From positions 186,001 through 250,000 of the forward strand of contig DWZD01000040.1 in NCBI GenBank assembly GCA_019118345.1: a stretch of DNA of 64,000 nt, written 5' to 3'. The notes under the pieces are model-generated. The model was given only the letters and a program-made list of their open reading frames with translations, did not search any database and was not told the DNA's origin. Both the position numbers and the translations under genes were made by a program. Positions 26,403 to 36,499 of the stretch are shown in pieces (position 1 is the stretch's first letter; each line of letters opens with the position of its first letter). The stretch is from Candidatus Desulfovibrio intestinavium. Lineage in GTDB: Bacteria; Desulfobacterota; Desulfovibrionia; Desulfovibrionales; Desulfovibrionaceae.

Positions 26403-26890
26403 TGCGTCTCTGTATCCAGCGGGTTCTTGAGGGTTCCGTCAGCGTGGACGGCCAATGCGTCGCCGCCATCGGCACGGGGCTTGTGGTGCTGGTGGGCTTC
26501 GGACGCGGGGAGGAGCCGGCCTTTGCCGCCAGCGCGGCCTTTGCCGGCATGGCCCGCAAGCTGGCGGAACTGCGCGTCTTTCCCGGTGAAGGCCCGTACG
26601 AGCACAAGATGCACTGCAATGTTGTCGAGGCCGGCGGCAGCGTCCTGCTTGTGCCGCAGTTCACCCTCTATGCCGACTTCCGGCGCGGTCGCCGCCCGGA
26701 CTTTGCCGGCGCCGCCGCGCCCGATGCCGCACGGGAGCTGTTTGCCGCCTTTGTGCAGCGTGTTGACGGACTCATGCCGGGTAACGTACACTCAGGTATA
26801 TTTGGGGCAGATATGCGGGTATCTCTCTGCAACTGGGGGCCTGTGACCCTCTGGCTGGATTCCGCGGAACTCTTTCCCACCCCTGTTTAG
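26402..26890 (+). CDS. dtd: D-aminoacyl-tRNA deacylase
   Basis: Dtd removes D-amino acids wrongly attached to tRNA in the cytoplasm. The 162-residue protein has the N-terminal MRLCIQRVLEGSVSVDG, the cross-subunit motif NWGPVTLWLDS near the C-terminus and VPQFTLYADFRRGRRPDF in the middle. The middle motif normally reads SQFTLY; here a proline replaces the serine, a change to note at an active-site-adjacent position. The ATG overlaps the preceding stop, so it is coupled to the acyl-CoA ligase gene. Confidence 0.93.
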   Translation: MRLCIQRVLEGSVSVDGQCVAAIGTGLVVLVGFGRGEEPAFAASAAFAGMARKLAELRVFPGEGPYEHKMHCNVVEAGGSVLLVPQFTLYADFRRGRRPDFAGAAAPDAARELFAAFVQRVDGLMPGNVHSGIFGADMRVSLCNWGPVTLWLDSAELFPTPV

Positions 26891-26898
26891 GAGGCGGC

Positions 26899-27252
26899 AT
26901 GTTCACGCTGGACACAGAAAGCCACAACAAGACGATTATCGTTCGCTACCAGGGAACGCTGCTCTTGCAAGATGCCATTGCCCTGCGTGACGAACTGGAA
27001 AAACTCCTGCTTGCCGACAATGTTGCCCAGGTTGTCATTGACTTGAGCGAGGTGCATGAAGTGGACAGTTCCGGCATCGGGGCCTTGGTCAGCGCCGATA
27101 CCCTGGGGCGGAGCCGCGGGCGGGGACTCATCCTGCTGTCCCCGTCCCAACAGGTTGAGCAGATTCTCAAGGATGTGGACATCGAGGGTTTCCTGCCCTC
27201 GCTTGCCAATGAGCACGAACTGGAAAGTCAGCTTCCCGACGTGCTGGAATAA
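26899..27252 (+). CDS. STAS-domain protein (anti-sigma-factor antagonist type)
   Basis: The 117-residue single-domain protein matches anti-anti-sigma proteins such as SpoIIAA: FTLDTESHNKTIIVRYQG, DLSEVHEVDSSGIGALVSA and a closing helix. The serine pair in VDSSGIG is where a partner kinase would phosphorylate the protein, switching binding. No anti-sigma kinase is encoded nearby. It starts eight bases after dtd and precedes the FapA-like gene by 93 bases, with which it may be functionally linked. A GGAGGC lies seven bases before the ATG. Confidence 0.9.
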   Translation: MFTLDTESHNKTIIVRYQGTLLLQDAIALRDELEKLLLADNVAQVVIDLSEVHEVDSSGIGALVSADTLGRSRGRGLILLSPSQQVEQILKDVDIEGFLPSLANEHELESQLPDVLE

Positions 27253-27345
27253 GGGCGTGCAGCTCCCGCATGGGCTGTCCCGCCGCAATCCGCGGGCGGC
27301 CCGCTGTCCGGCGTCAGACAGAAAAGGAAGAAGGGAGGGGATCCC

Positions 27346-28476
27346 GTGTCATTCTATCTGAAGCACTTTTTCAACCCGGATCAGCATTACCTGAATCTCA
27401 AGCCCAGCAGGGAAACACCGCGTGCCGGCAGCGATCTGTACAATCTCGGCTATGTGCAAAATGTGGTCAAAGGGCAGGTGCTGGCCGAGGTCATCCCGCT
27501 GAGCGAAGCCGGGCCTGATCCGGATCCGCGCTTTGTCCTGCAAAGCGAGGATCCGCCGCTGGGCTTCAACACGGTTGTGGATCCGGCCCACCCCAACTAC
27601 ATACTTGCCGCCGTCAACGGCTATGTCTTTTACAGCGAAGGCCGCATCACCGTGAAACATTTGCTCAATGTCCGGCAGGATGTGAGCTTTCAGACGGGCA
27701 ATATCCACTTTGTGGGGGATATGTGCGTTCACGGTTCGGTGCGGGCCGGCTTCAGCGTGCATGCCAACAACGTGCGCATCATGGGCATGGTGGAAGGCGG
27801 CTGTGTGAAGGCTCGCCGCGATCTCGTCATTGACGTCGGCGCGCGCGGCGGCACCGGGCAGCATTGCGTTCTGGATGCCGGCGGCAAGATTCTCAGCCCC
27901 TTTCTGGAAAAGGTGGAAATCCGCTCGCGCAGCCATGTCATCACGGAAAAATATTGCCTCTACTGCACCACCTATGTGGGCGGCAACCTTGTGGTGCGCG
28001 AAAGTCTCTATGGCACCACGGCCAATGCGTACGGCAGCGTTTTTGTGGGGCGGCAGCTCGGCAACCGGGCCGGGATAAGCACTCGTGTCTTTCTGGGCTA
28101 TGATCCCGACAATATCCGGGAACTGGAAGAACTGGATACCGCCATATCCACGCTTTCACAGACCCTGGTGCATCTGCGGGCCGTGGCCGGTCATCTGCCG
28201 CCCGACGCCACCGAGGCCAGCCGCAAGCTCGTGCGAACGCAGAAACAGCGTGCCCAGCTCATCGAAAAGCGGGAAAGCCTCTGGAAAAAGCTCAGCAATG
28301 ACGAGGCGAGCATGTCCACCTGCCGCCTTATCGTGCCCGGCACGGTGTATCCCGGTGTGGAAATTTCCATCGGTCGCACCTTCATGCAAGTGGAACGCAT
28401 GTATCAGAACGTGACGTTCATGCTCTCGCAGGATGACATTATTGTCGTGCCCAACAACAGGGACGACCTCCTGTGA
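27346..28476 (+). CDS. FapA-family (DUF342) protein
   Basis: The start is a GTG with GGGAGGGG upstream; there is no earlier in-frame site of similar quality. The 376-residue protein has the repetitive beta-helix-like core of the DUF342/FapA family ([39 protein letters not shown]), a coiled-coil segment near residues 250-320 and a final beta block. FapA-type proteins act as cytoplasmic polymers or scaffolds in flagellar or cell-surface processes; the exact role is uncertain. Four cysteines cluster near residues 165-210. It overlaps the next gene by four bases (GTGA). Confidence 0.82.
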   Translation: MSFYLKHFFNPDQHYLNLKPSRETPRAGSDLYNLGYVQNVVKGQVLAEVIPLSEAGPDPDPRFVLQSEDPPLGFNTVVDPAHPNYILAAVNGYVFYSEGRITVKHLLNVRQDVSFQTGNIHFVGDMCVHGSVRAGFSVHANNVRIMGMVEGGCVKARRDLVIDVGARGGTGQHCVLDAGGKILSPFLEKVEIRSRSHVITEKYCLYCTTYVGGNLVVRESLYGTTANAYGSVFVGRQLGNRAGISTRVFLGYDPDNIRELEELDTAISTLSQTLVHLRAVAGHLPPDATEASRKLVRTQKQRAQLIEKRESLWKKLSNDEASMSTCRLIVPGTVYPGVEISIGRTFMQVERMYQNVTFMLSQDDIIVVPNNRDDLL

Positions 28477-30311
28477 GCACAGGCGCCCCCTCCTCCGCAG
28501 GCCGCGCCGCACCGCCTGCCGCGAACACGCCGGCGGAGGATGCGGCGCTCGCGTCGCGCGTGGAAGTCATCGGCGACCCGGGAAGCCCCGCCGACATTCG
28601 TGTGCATCTGCCTTCCCGCAGTCTGACCATGCTGGGCGAGGGCGGCGCGCAACGCGAGCTGGATGCCCTGCGCCCGCTCTTTGCCGCTGCCGGGACAGGC
28701 GGCGCTCATACCCCATCCGCACCGGCCCCATCCGGGCCTGACGGCCTGCCGGTACTCTTGGGTTGCGGCATGGGCCATGCCCTGCGCGCCTTGCTGGCCC
28801 GCCTGCCCGGCCCGCTGGCCGTTGTGGAAAAGGAAACGGACATTCAGCGGGCCAGCGGCGTGCTGGCCGCCCTGACGCCCGAGCAGCGCGAGCGCATCCT
28901 GCTGGTGGATGATGCCGATCCCGCCAAGGCCCTGAACCGTCTTTCCCGCTGGCAGGCCCAGCAGCAGGGCAAACGCTTTCTGCCAATCGCCCTGCCCTTC
29001 TACCTGCGCCTTGACCGGGCCTATTATGGCTACCTGCGCGAACAGCTCACGGCCAGCGAACAGTTCGACTTCTGGCGTCGCGCGGTTCAGCCCCGCTTTC
29101 GCGGCCCCACGCCGCGCGTTCTCCTGCTGGCCAGCAAATATTTTCTCATCGGCGAGATCATCGGCGCCTGTCAGGCCCTGGGCATCGACTATCACCTGCT
29201 TCAGCTCGAGGACGACACCCTGGCGCAAGCCGACTTTGTGCAGCAGCTTTTGCACGCCGTGCTGACCTTCCGGCCCGACTGCTGCATCACGCTCAACCAC
29301 ATGGGCGTGGACGTGGAAGGCGTGCTCATGGATTTGCTGGCCCGGCTGCAGTTGCCGCTGGCCTCCTGGTTTGTGGACAATCCCCACCTCATCATCCACC
29401 TCTACAGCCGTTGCGTCAGCCCCTGGACGGCCCTCTTCACCTGGGATGCCGATAACGTGGACAGCCTGCGCGCCGCCGGATTCCGCCATGTGTCCTATCT
29501 GCCGCTCGGAACCGACCCGCGGCGCTTCTCCCCGCATGCCGGGCAGGCGCCCGCCGCCTGGCGCAGCGAGGTTTCCTTTGTGGGCAACTCCATGATCCAC
29601 AAGGTGGGCGCCCGCCTCAAGAAAGGCCGTTTCCCCCGCCCGCTGCTCCTTGCCTTCTACCGCTGCGCCGCCGCCTTCATGCAGAGCGACACCCGTTCCG
29701 TTGCCGACTTTCTGCGCAAAGAACGGCCCGAGGTTTACGCCCATTATGCGGCCCTGCCGGATAACGAGGCCCGTCTCGCCTACGAAACCGCCATCACCTG
29801 GCAGGCCACACGCCTCTATCGCAACGGCTGCGTGCGCGAGCTTCTGCCCTTTTCGCCGCTCATTGTGGGCGACAGCGGCTGGAATATCGAATTTCGCCAT
29901 GATGCCCGCAAGCCGCGCCTTTTGCCGCCCATCACCTATTATACGGATCTGCCGCGCTTCTACCCCTGCTCGACCATCAATTTCAACTGCACCAGCAAAC
30001 AGATGAAAGGGGCCGTCAATCAGCGCATCTTCGACGTCCCGGCCAGCGGAGCCTTTGTCCTGACCGACTGGCGCCCGCAAATGGAGGCCCTCTTCGATCC
30101 CGGCGAAATGGCCTGCTACCACGACAAGGAGGAAATTCCCCATCTCGTGCGCCACTACCTCAGCCATCCGCGGGAGCGCGAAGCCGTGGCCGATGCCGGA
30201 CGCCGCCGCGTCCTGCGCTGCCACACCTGGGCGCACAGGCTCAAGGACATGCTGGACGAAATGCGCCGCATCTACGCCACGCCGGCGGTCGATGCCCCCC
30301 GGACATGCTGA
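28473..30311 (+). CDS. CgeB-like glycosyltransferase
   Basis: The 612-residue protein starts with GTG overlapping the upstream stop. The N-terminal 150 residues are Ala/Pro-rich and include a nucleotide-like motif [13 protein letters not shown]. The middle region, from [23 protein letters not shown], and the C-terminal part fit the Glyco_trans_1_2 (CgeB) family; [22 protein letters not shown] and the hTW...R end motif are typical. Such enzymes transfer sugars from nucleotide donors, often onto surface polymers or flagellin. Its partner gene is a GT9 enzyme, one base apart. The acceptor is not predictable. Confidence 0.85.
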   Translation: MSTGAPSSAGRAAPPAANTPAEDAALASRVEVIGDPGSPADIRVHLPSRSLTMLGEGGAQRELDALRPLFAAAGTGGAHTPSAPAPSGPDGLPVLLGCGMGHALRALLARLPGPLAVVEKETDIQRASGVLAALTPEQRERILLVDDADPAKALNRLSRWQAQQQGKRFLPIALPFYLRLDRAYYGYLREQLTASEQFDFWRRAVQPRFRGPTPRVLLLASKYFLIGEIIGACQALGIDYHLLQLEDDTLAQADFVQQLLHAVLTFRPDCCITLNHMGVDVEGVLMDLLARLQLPLASWFVDNPHLIIHLYSRCVSPWTALFTWDADNVDSLRAAGFRHVSYLPLGTDPRRFSPHAGQAPAAWRSEVSFVGNSMIHKVGARLKKGRFPRPLLLAFYRCAAAFMQSDTRSVADFLRKERPEVYAHYAALPDNEARLAYETAITWQATRLYRNGCVRELLPFSPLIVGDSGWNIEFRHDARKPRLLPPITYYTDLPRFYPCSTINFNCTSKQMKGAVNQRIFDVPASGAFVLTDWRPQMEALFDPGEMACYHDKEEIPHLVRHYLSHPREREAVADAGRRRVLRCHTWAHRLKDMLDEMRRIYATPAVDAPRTC

Positions 30312-30312
30312 C

Positions 30313-31707
30313 ATGGCTCCCGTTCTCGTACTCCAGATGCAGCGTCTGGGCGATCTTGTCCTGAGCTTTCCGCTGCTGCACTTCCTGCGCAAACGCTATC
30401 CCGCGCAGGCCACATGGGTCGTGGCCGAACCCGCCTTCTTCCGGCCGCTCATGCGCCTTGCGCCGACCGCCGTCTTCTTTCCGGCGGATCAGTGCGAAGC
30501 CATTGTCGTTTCCCAGCCCTACGCCCTGGGCATCAATCTCAGCACGCGCCCGGCGGCCGCCCGCAGCCTGGCCGCCATGTGGACAAAACAGCGCCTCGGC
30601 CCGGCCATCACCCCTGAGGGAATGCACATTCACGGCTTCTGGCAGCTGTACCGTCAGGCCCTGACCCAGAACAACCGAGGCAATCCCTTTCACTGGTCAG
30701 ATCTGAACCTGCTGGATCTCGCACCGGATGCCGACATCCACCAGAGCGGCCACAGCCTGCCGCGTCCGGCGCGTACCGGCCGCGTAGGCCTCGTTCTCGG
30801 GGCCAGCGAACGCGCCAAGCATCCTTCGGCCAGCTTCTGGGCGCGCCTTGCCCGCCGACTGGCCGCTGCCGGCTGCATGCCCCTTTTTCTGGGCGGCGAG
30901 GCGGAAAAGGCGCTCGGGGAGGAAACCGCCCGGCTCAGCGGGCTACCGCAGGCCAATCTTTGCGGCAAACTCCCGCTGGACAGTCTGGTGGCCGTCATGC
31001 GCCGCCTGGATCTCTGCATCACGCCGGACACCGGCCCCATGCATCTGGCCAACTGGCTGGGCGTGCCTGTCCTCAATCTTTCTCTCGGCCCGGTACATGC
31101 GCGTGAAACCGGCCCAAGCTCACCGGGACAGTGGATTCTGCGCGCCGCCCTCAGCTGTACCGGCTGCTGGCAGTGCCGCAATGCCAAGCTCCGTTGTCAC
31201 GGCGCCTTTGCCCCCAACGCCGTGGCGCACATTGCCCTGAGCATCATCCGCTACGGCGACGCCCTCCAGCATCATGCCGACATCCTGCCGCCCGGGCTGG
31301 AACTCTTCCGCACGGAACGCAATGACCTCGGCCTGCACCAGTTGCGCCCTGTCGGCCCGCACCGTCAATCCGTGCGGCCCCTGCTGGAAAATTTCTGGCA
31401 GGCCTTCTTTTTGGGCCTCTATCAGCCCGCCCTTGCCCCGCTACTGCCTGCCGCCATGCTTCCGCTGGCCGATAGCGCCCCGGCGTTGCACCAACGCCTC
31501 CAGAGCGGCCTGCACCAGATATACGCCGCCTGCGCCCGGCATACGGCCGGCAGGCAGGCCCTGCCCGGCAATTACTGGCGCGCCCATCCGCCGCTTCTGC
31601 GTCTTGCGGCGGGCTTCTGCCAGATGTGGCTGGAAAATCAGCAGGGATCCCGCCAGCAACAGGAGCATCTGCTGCACGGGCTGGAGACGGCCTTGCACCA
31701 TATCTGA
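30313..31707 (+). CDS. Glycosyltransferase family 9 (heptosyltransferase-like)
   Basis: The start is at MAPVLVLQMQRLGDLVLSFPLLHFLRKRYP, which opens the GT9 fold. Upstream residues in the longer ORF are antisense or out-of-frame noise. ITPDTGPMHLANWLGVPVLNLSLG near residue 235 is the classic ADP-heptose transferase signature. A four-cysteine stretch (CTGCWQCRNAKLRCHG) near residue 280 may bind a metal. A C-terminal extension of about 120 residues follows that I do not recognise. The enzyme presumably builds the core of a surface glycan. It follows the CgeB-like gene by one base and is the last of this operon. Confidence 0.88.
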   Translation: MAPVLVLQMQRLGDLVLSFPLLHFLRKRYPAQATWVVAEPAFFRPLMRLAPTAVFFPADQCEAIVVSQPYALGINLSTRPAAARSLAAMWTKQRLGPAITPEGMHIHGFWQLYRQALTQNNRGNPFHWSDLNLLDLAPDADIHQSGHSLPRPARTGRVGLVLGASERAKHPSASFWARLARRLAAAGCMPLFLGGEAEKALGEETARLSGLPQANLCGKLPLDSLVAVMRRLDLCITPDTGPMHLANWLGVPVLNLSLGPVHARETGPSSPGQWILRAALSCTGCWQCRNAKLRCHGAFAPNAVAHIALSIIRYGDALQHHADILPPGLELFRTERNDLGLHQLRPVGPHRQSVRPLLENFWQAFFLGLYQPALAPLLPAAMLPLADSAPALHQRLQSGLHQIYAACARHTAGRQALPGNYWRAHPPLLRLAAGFCQMWLENQQGSRQQQEHLLHGLETALHHI

Positions 31708-31766
31708 TATGCGCGCCCCGTGCGCGCACGGTTCGCCGGGCAGGCATGGGCGGCAATGCCCCCAAC

Positions 31767-31799
31767 ATCACAACCGCCTGCAAGGCGGGCGGTTGTGAT
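31767..31799. terminator. Perfect inverted repeat between convergent GT9 gene and fhs
   Basis: ATCACAACCGCC and GGCGGTTGTGAT form a perfect 12-base stem around nine bases. No T tract is present on either side. It probably serves as a bidirectional end signal between the two converging operons. Confidence 0.5.
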
Positions 31800-31927
31800 T
31801 CGCGTCTGTCAGGCGCTCAGCAGACCAGCGTCCGTGCGCCGCGTCCATTACGTCCCGCGACGTAACGGACAGCGGGCAAGAAAGTCGCGGCTGCTCCCTC
31901 GCAATGCCGCCTCATGGACGCGCGGCC

Positions 31928-33703
31928 CTAGAACAGGCCGATGACCTGCCCGGTTTCCACATCCACATCCACCTTGCGGAAGGCCGGTCGCGAACCGGTA
32001 CCGGGCATGAGGCTGATATCCCCGGCCACGGGCACCACCAGACCGGCCCCGCCGTAGAAGAGCACATCCCGCACGCCGAGCCGCCAGCCGCGAGGCGCGC
32101 CCTTGCGGGAGGGATCGTCGGACAGGGAATACTGGGTCTTGACCATGCAGATGCCCAGCTCGGCGGCATCGGGGCGTTCCTGCAATTCGGCCAGCCGCTT
32201 GCGGGCCGTGGAGCTGAAGTCCACGCCATCCGCGCCGTAGACCTCGATGGCAATGCGTTCCACCCGCTCGGCAAAGGGCAGCGCGCCGTCATACAGGGGC
32301 GTGAAGCGACGCTCGTCCTGACAGGCGTCCAGCACGGCGTCGGCCAGTTCCAGCGCGCCCTCGCCGCCCTTGCGCCAGTGTTCGGACAGGGCCACACGCG
32401 CGCCGGCAGCCTCGCAGGCCCGACGCACGGCCGCAATTTCCGCCGCCGTATCCGAGGCAAAGGCATTGATGCAGACCACCGGCGAAATGCCGGAACGGCG
32501 CACGATGCCGATATGGTGCAGCAGATTGGCGCAACCGGCCTCGACCAGCCCCACGTCCTCGCGGGTATAGGCCTCGGGCAGGGGCCGTCCCGGCTGGGGC
32601 TGGGGCGCGCCGCCGTGATTCTTGAGCGCGCGGATGGTGGCCACGATGACCGCCGCATCGGGCACCAGCCCGCTGATGCGGCATTTGACGTTCCAGAACT
32701 TTTCGTAGCCCATTTCCGAGCCGAAGCCGGATTCCGTCACATGAATGTCGCTCAATTTGAGGGCCACGCGGTCGGCAATGATGGAGCTTTGGCCGAGGGC
32801 AATATTGGCAAAGGGGCCGGCATGCACGAGCACGGGCTGCCCCTCGATGGTCTGGATGAGATTGGGCTTGGCAGCATCCACGAGCCAGGCCGTCATGGCC
32901 CCCGCCACCTCCAGGTCGGCGGCGGTGACCGGATTGCCGTCCCGATCGCGGGCCAGCACCATGCGGGCCAGCCGCGCCCGCAGATCGGCCAGATCGCGCG
33001 CCACGGACAAAATGGACATGACTTCCGAAGCGGCGGTAATGTCAAAGCGCGAACGCATCATGAAGCCGTCATTGCGGCGACCGTTCTCTTCCAGACCGAT
33101 GACGACATGCCGCAGCGACTGGGCACAAAAATCCATGACCCAGCCCATGTCCACGCGCGTGGGGTCGATGTTGAGGCGCCGCATGCCGGACAGCCGGGCC
33201 AATGCCTCATCATCATAATTGCGTTCATGCTGCATGCGCGCGGTCAGGGCCGTCATGGCCAGATTGTGCGCCGCGGTGACGGCGTGCATGTCGCCGGTGA
33301 AATTGAGCGAATAGGGCGTGAGGGGGATGCACTGGGCGCGCCCGCCGCCCGCCGCCGAGCCTTTCATGCCCATGGTCGGGCCGCCCGACGGCTGACGGAT
33401 GGCGGCCGAGGAGCGCTGTCCGCGCCGGGCAAGGCCCTGCACCAGCCCGATGGTGGTGGTGGATTTGCCTTCCCCGAGAGGCGTGGGAGTAATGGCCGTC
33501 ACATCCACATATTTGCCGTCAGGCCGGTTCTCCAGACGCCGCAGCACGGCATGTTGCTCGATTTTTGCCATATGCCGCCCATAGGCAAGCACTTCTTCCG
33601 GCAACAGGCCGAACTCCTGCGCCAGCGTCTCGATGGGCTTCATGCGCGTTTCCGCATCCTGGGCTATTTCCCAGTCGGGGTGTTGGGTGGGATCAAGAAC
33701 CAT
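31928..33703 (-). CDS. fhs: Formate-tetrahydrofolate ligase
   Basis: The 591-residue enzyme makes 10-formyl-tetrahydrofolate from formate, ATP and THF, in one-carbon metabolism. The ATP site is TPLGEGKSTTTIGL near residue 73. GGPTMGMKGSAAGGG, FTGDMHAV, TESGFGSEMGYEKFWNVKCR and IGLF at the C-terminus all match the family. It is about 30 residues longer than the usual 557-560, with extra residues at the N-terminus. AAAGGAG lies five to six bases upstream of the ATG. It is divergent from the LpdD-like gene, with 283 bases between them. Confidence 0.96.
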   Translation of the reverse strand: MVLDPTQHPDWEIAQDAETRMKPIETLAQEFGLLPEEVLAYGRHMAKIEQHAVLRRLENRPDGKYVDVTAITPTPLGEGKSTTTIGLVQGLARRGQRSSAAIRQPSGGPTMGMKGSAAGGGRAQCIPLTPYSLNFTGDMHAVTAAHNLAMTALTARMQHERNYDDEALARLSGMRRLNIDPTRVDMGWVMDFCAQSLRHVVIGLEENGRRNDGFMMRSRFDITAASEVMSILSVARDLADLRARLARMVLARDRDGNPVTAADLEVAGAMTAWLVDAAKPNLIQTIEGQPVLVHAGPFANIALGQSSIIADRVALKLSDIHVTESGFGSEMGYEKFWNVKCRISGLVPDAAVIVATIRALKNHGGAPQPQPGRPLPEAYTREDVGLVEAGCANLLHHIGIVRRSGISPVVCINAFASDTAAEIAAVRRACEAAGARVALSEHWRKGGEGALELADAVLDACQDERRFTPLYDGALPFAERVERIAIEVYGADGVDFSSTARKRLAELQERPDAAELGICMVKTQYSLSDDPSRKGAPRGWRLGVRDVLFYGGAGLVVPVAGDISLMPGTGSRPAFRKVDVDVETGQVIGLF

Positions 33704-33986
33704 GACGTACTCCTTTACCGGAAGCGTTTCCGGAGCAATGCCGCGCCGCGCGTCGGGCTTTCAGCAAGGATGAGGGCTTGATCCTCCGGTCGCGATGGGG
33801 GTACATGCGGCGCGGAACGGACGCCACCCGGCAGCCTCGCCGTATCAGGAAATTTGCCAGAACTGTCGGGTACAGGATAGCCGTTTTGAACGCTGAGCTG
33901 AAGCGGATGAAATACATTGATTCATGCACGAACTTTCAACCGGGCTGGCGCCTTTCACCACCACCCTTTATCCGGCAAAACCAACC

Positions 33987-34397
33987 ATGATGATTCACAA
34001 TCGCCCTCAGATGCCCTGCGAAAAGCATTTTGAACGACAGTGCGGCCGTCTGCACCTGCGTCTTGACCTGTACGCCCAGGGGGCGGACTGGCTGGCCCTG
34101 CTGCGAGGGGGCGCGCCCCATATCGGCGCGACGGCACTGGGTCTGCCGCCGGTTGAGCGGCATGCCGCCGCTGCCTTTCCCGCCCCGCTGGGCCGCCCCG
34201 GACACCGGGAAGCGGCGCTGGCGCAGCAGGTGGCCTATCGGCTGGCAGAGGCTGGCGAAAGCGCCGTCTGCTGTTGCGCGGGCATTCATTATGAGGCCAT
34301 CACGGCGGAAGAAATCGACCTTGTGCTGCGCCTTGTAAAGGAACTGACCGAAGAGGCCGCCCGGCAACTGCGTCACGACAGGCTTGCCCGGCCCTGA
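33987..34397 (+). CDS. LpdD-like protein (prenylated-flavin chaperone-type domain)
   Basis: The 136-residue protein matches the small D-subunit or C-terminal domain seen with gallate-type decarboxylases (LpdD-like): GGAPHIGATALGLP, PGHREAALAQQVAYRLAEAG and AGIHYEAITAEEIDLVLRLVKELTEEA. In that family the domain is associated with prenylated-FMN handling, but no UbiD-like or UbiX-like gene lies near. The three consecutive cysteines in AVCCCAG are notable. The start is uncertain: ATG at 33987, 33990 or 34011 are all possible and none has a strong ribosome site. It converges with bioDA. Confidence 0.6.
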   Translation: MMIHNRPQMPCEKHFERQCGRLHLRLDLYAQGADWLALLRGGAPHIGATALGLPPVERHAAAAFPAPLGRPGHREAALAQQVAYRLAEAGESAVCCCAGIHYEAITAEEIDLVLRLVKELTEEAARQLRHDRLARP

Positions 34398-34417
34398 CCG
34401 CCGCCACGGGCCTCAGC

Positions 34418-36499
34418 TCAGGCGGGCAGATGCAGGCCCTGTCGCACGGCCTCGCAGACAGCGGCGCACAGCCGCTCCACATCCGCTTCGGGCGTCACAT
34501 AGGGCGGCATGAGATAGATGAGGCGCGCAAAGGGGCGAATCCAGACGCCCTGATCCACAAAAAAGGCCTGCAAACGGGCCACGGGCACGGGATCCACGGT
34601 TTCCACCACCCCGATGCCGCCCAGCACGCGCACATCGGCCACGCCGGGCAGAGCGCGGCAGGGGGCCAGCCCCCGACGCAGAGCGTCTTCCAGCGCGATC
34701 ACCCGTTCACGCCAATTCTCTTCCTCCAGCAGGCGCAGACTGGCCAGAGCCACGGCGCAGGCCAGCGGATTGCCCATGAAGGTCGGCCCGTGCATGAAGG
34801 CCTGCCCATCCCGGCAGATGCCCCCGGCCACCTCGTCGGTGCAGACCGTGGCGGCCAGGGTCAGCACGCCGCCGGTCAACGCCTTGCCGCAACAGAGAAT
34901 GTCCGGCGTCACATCCGCCCATTCGGCGGCAAAAAGCCTGCCCGTGCGGCCAAAACCGGTGGCGATCTCGTCAAAAATGAGCAGCGCGCCCGCCTCGCGG
35001 CAAAGCCGCGCCAGCCCGCGCAGATAGTCGGGATGGTAGAACCACATGCCGCCCGCTCCCTGCACCACGGGTTCCAGAATGACTGCCGCCACCTCGTGCC
35101 CGTGTGCGGCCAGCATGCGCCGGGCATCGTCCAGACTGGCGGGATCAAAGGGCTGATCAAAACGGCAGGCCGGTCGCTCCATGAAGAGCTGTTGCGGCAG
35201 AAAGCGCGCAAACAGGCCGTGCATGCCATTCACGGGATCGCAGACGCTCATGGCCCCGGTGGTATCGCCGTGATAGCCGCCACGCGGCGTCAGAAAGCGT
35301 GTGCGCTGCCTCTGTCCCGTGCCCTGCTGGTACTGGAGGGCCATTTTCATGGCCACCTCCACGGATACGGAACCCGAGTCCGCCGGAAAGACGCGGGCCA
35401 GCCCGCGCGGCAGCATTTCCAGCAGACGTTCGGCCAGTTCCACGGCAGGAGCATGGGTCAGCCCGCCGAACATGACGTGCGGCATGCGCCCGGCCTGCGC
35501 CCGCAGGGCCGCCAGCAGGCGCGGATGGTTGTAGCCGTGAATGGCCGCCCACCATGAGGACATGCCGTCAATGAGTTCCTTTCCGCCGCGCAGTACCAGC
35601 CGGTTGCGACGGCTGCGCTCGGCCACAAAGACCGGCAGGGGGGCCACCGTGGAAGTATAGGGATGCCAGAGCACCTTCGTGTCGCGCCGAATCAGGGCGT
35701 CCGGCCCGACGGCGGGCGTGCGCAGCAGCGCCAGCAGGGCCTGCGCCACAGGCCGCACGGCCTGCGCCAGCCTGTCCCAGCCCCCGGCATCCAGCTCCAC
35801 CCACGGCAGGACGGCCAGCGGCGCGCCCAGATCATCCAGCCAGTTCCGCAGCGTCCGCTCATTGTCGGCAAGGACAAGACGCTCGCCCTCATTGTCCGTT
35901 TCCGGCGGCTGCACCAGCACAAAACCCGCCATGACAAGGCCCCGGTCGCGTACGGCGTCCAGCGTCAGGCGCGCCGCGTTGAGCGCCCCCAGACCGTTGC
36001 GCGCCACCAGCAGCACCGGTACGGCCAGCGCGGCCATGAGGTCAAGCGTGTCTTCCCGCTCATTGAGCGGTACGCATACGCCGCCGGCCCCTTCCAGCAG
36101 CAGGGCACAGGCCGCCCCCTCGCCGGACAGGGGGGCCGTCTCGGCCTGCCAGTGAGCCAGAATGTCCCGCCGCAAGCCGGCAACGCTCAGGCAGCGCCCT
36201 TCGCGGGCGGCGGCCAGATGGGGCGAGGCAGGCAGGCGAAAACTGTGCAGGGTGGCAGCGGGAGCAAGCGCGGCAGCGGGCAGATCCGCCACGGCCTGCG
36301 CATACAGGGCGGCGTCCCCCTGCCGGGCGGCGTCCTCCACGCCGGTCTGCACGGGCTTGACGGCCTGCGCCGCCAGCCCGGCCTGCCGCAGGGCGCGCAG
36401 GAGCGCCGCCGTGGCCACGCTCTTGCCCACGTCCGTACCGGTGCCGCTGACAAAGAAGGCCGCGTCGGCAAATGCGGCGGGCGTGGCGTTTATGCGCAT
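34418..36499 (-). CDS. bioDA: Fused dethiobiotin synthetase / DAPA aminotransferase (BioD-BioA)
   Basis: One 693-residue protein carries two consecutive steps of biotin synthesis. The N-terminal 230 residues are BioD: FFVSGTGTDVGKSVATAALL is its P-loop, and LLLEGAGGVCVPLNE and QAVKPVQTG follow. The remainder is BioA, a PLP-dependent aminotransferase: LWHPYTSTVAPLPV, SSWWAAIHGYNHPRL, LIFDEIATGFGRTG and CCGKALTGGVLTLA with the PLP lysine, and HGPTFMGNPLACAVA. BioA makes DAPA, BioD closes its ring to dethiobiotin, so the fusion joins neighbouring steps in reverse order. The start is supported by GGAGGTGA. It overlaps bioB by ten bases. Confidence 0.95.
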   Translation of the reverse strand: MRINATPAAFADAAFFVSGTGTDVGKSVATAALLRALRQAGLAAQAVKPVQTGVEDAARQGDAALYAQAVADLPAAALAPAATLHSFRLPASPHLAAAREGRCLSVAGLRRDILAHWQAETAPLSGEGAACALLLEGAGGVCVPLNEREDTLDLMAALAVPVLLVARNGLGALNAARLTLDAVRDRGLVMAGFVLVQPPETDNEGERLVLADNERTLRNWLDDLGAPLAVLPWVELDAGGWDRLAQAVRPVAQALLALLRTPAVGPDALIRRDTKVLWHPYTSTVAPLPVFVAERSRRNRLVLRGGKELIDGMSSWWAAIHGYNHPRLLAALRAQAGRMPHVMFGGLTHAPAVELAERLLEMLPRGLARVFPADSGSVSVEVAMKMALQYQQGTGQRQRTRFLTPRGGYHGDTTGAMSVCDPVNGMHGLFARFLPQQLFMERPACRFDQPFDPASLDDARRMLAAHGHEVAAVILEPVVQGAGGMWFYHPDYLRGLARLCREAGALLIFDEIATGFGRTGRLFAAEWADVTPDILCCGKALTGGVLTLAATVCTDEVAGGICRDGQAFMHGPTFMGNPLACAVALASLRLLEEENWRERVIALEDALRRGLAPCRALPGVADVRVLGGIGVVETVDPVPVARLQAFFVDQGVWIRPFARLIYLMPPYVTPEADVERLCAAVCEAVRQGLHLPA

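Noticed and set aside
31904-33781. 625-codon plus-strand ORF
   Set aside because: Antisense to fhs, with no recognisable protein features.
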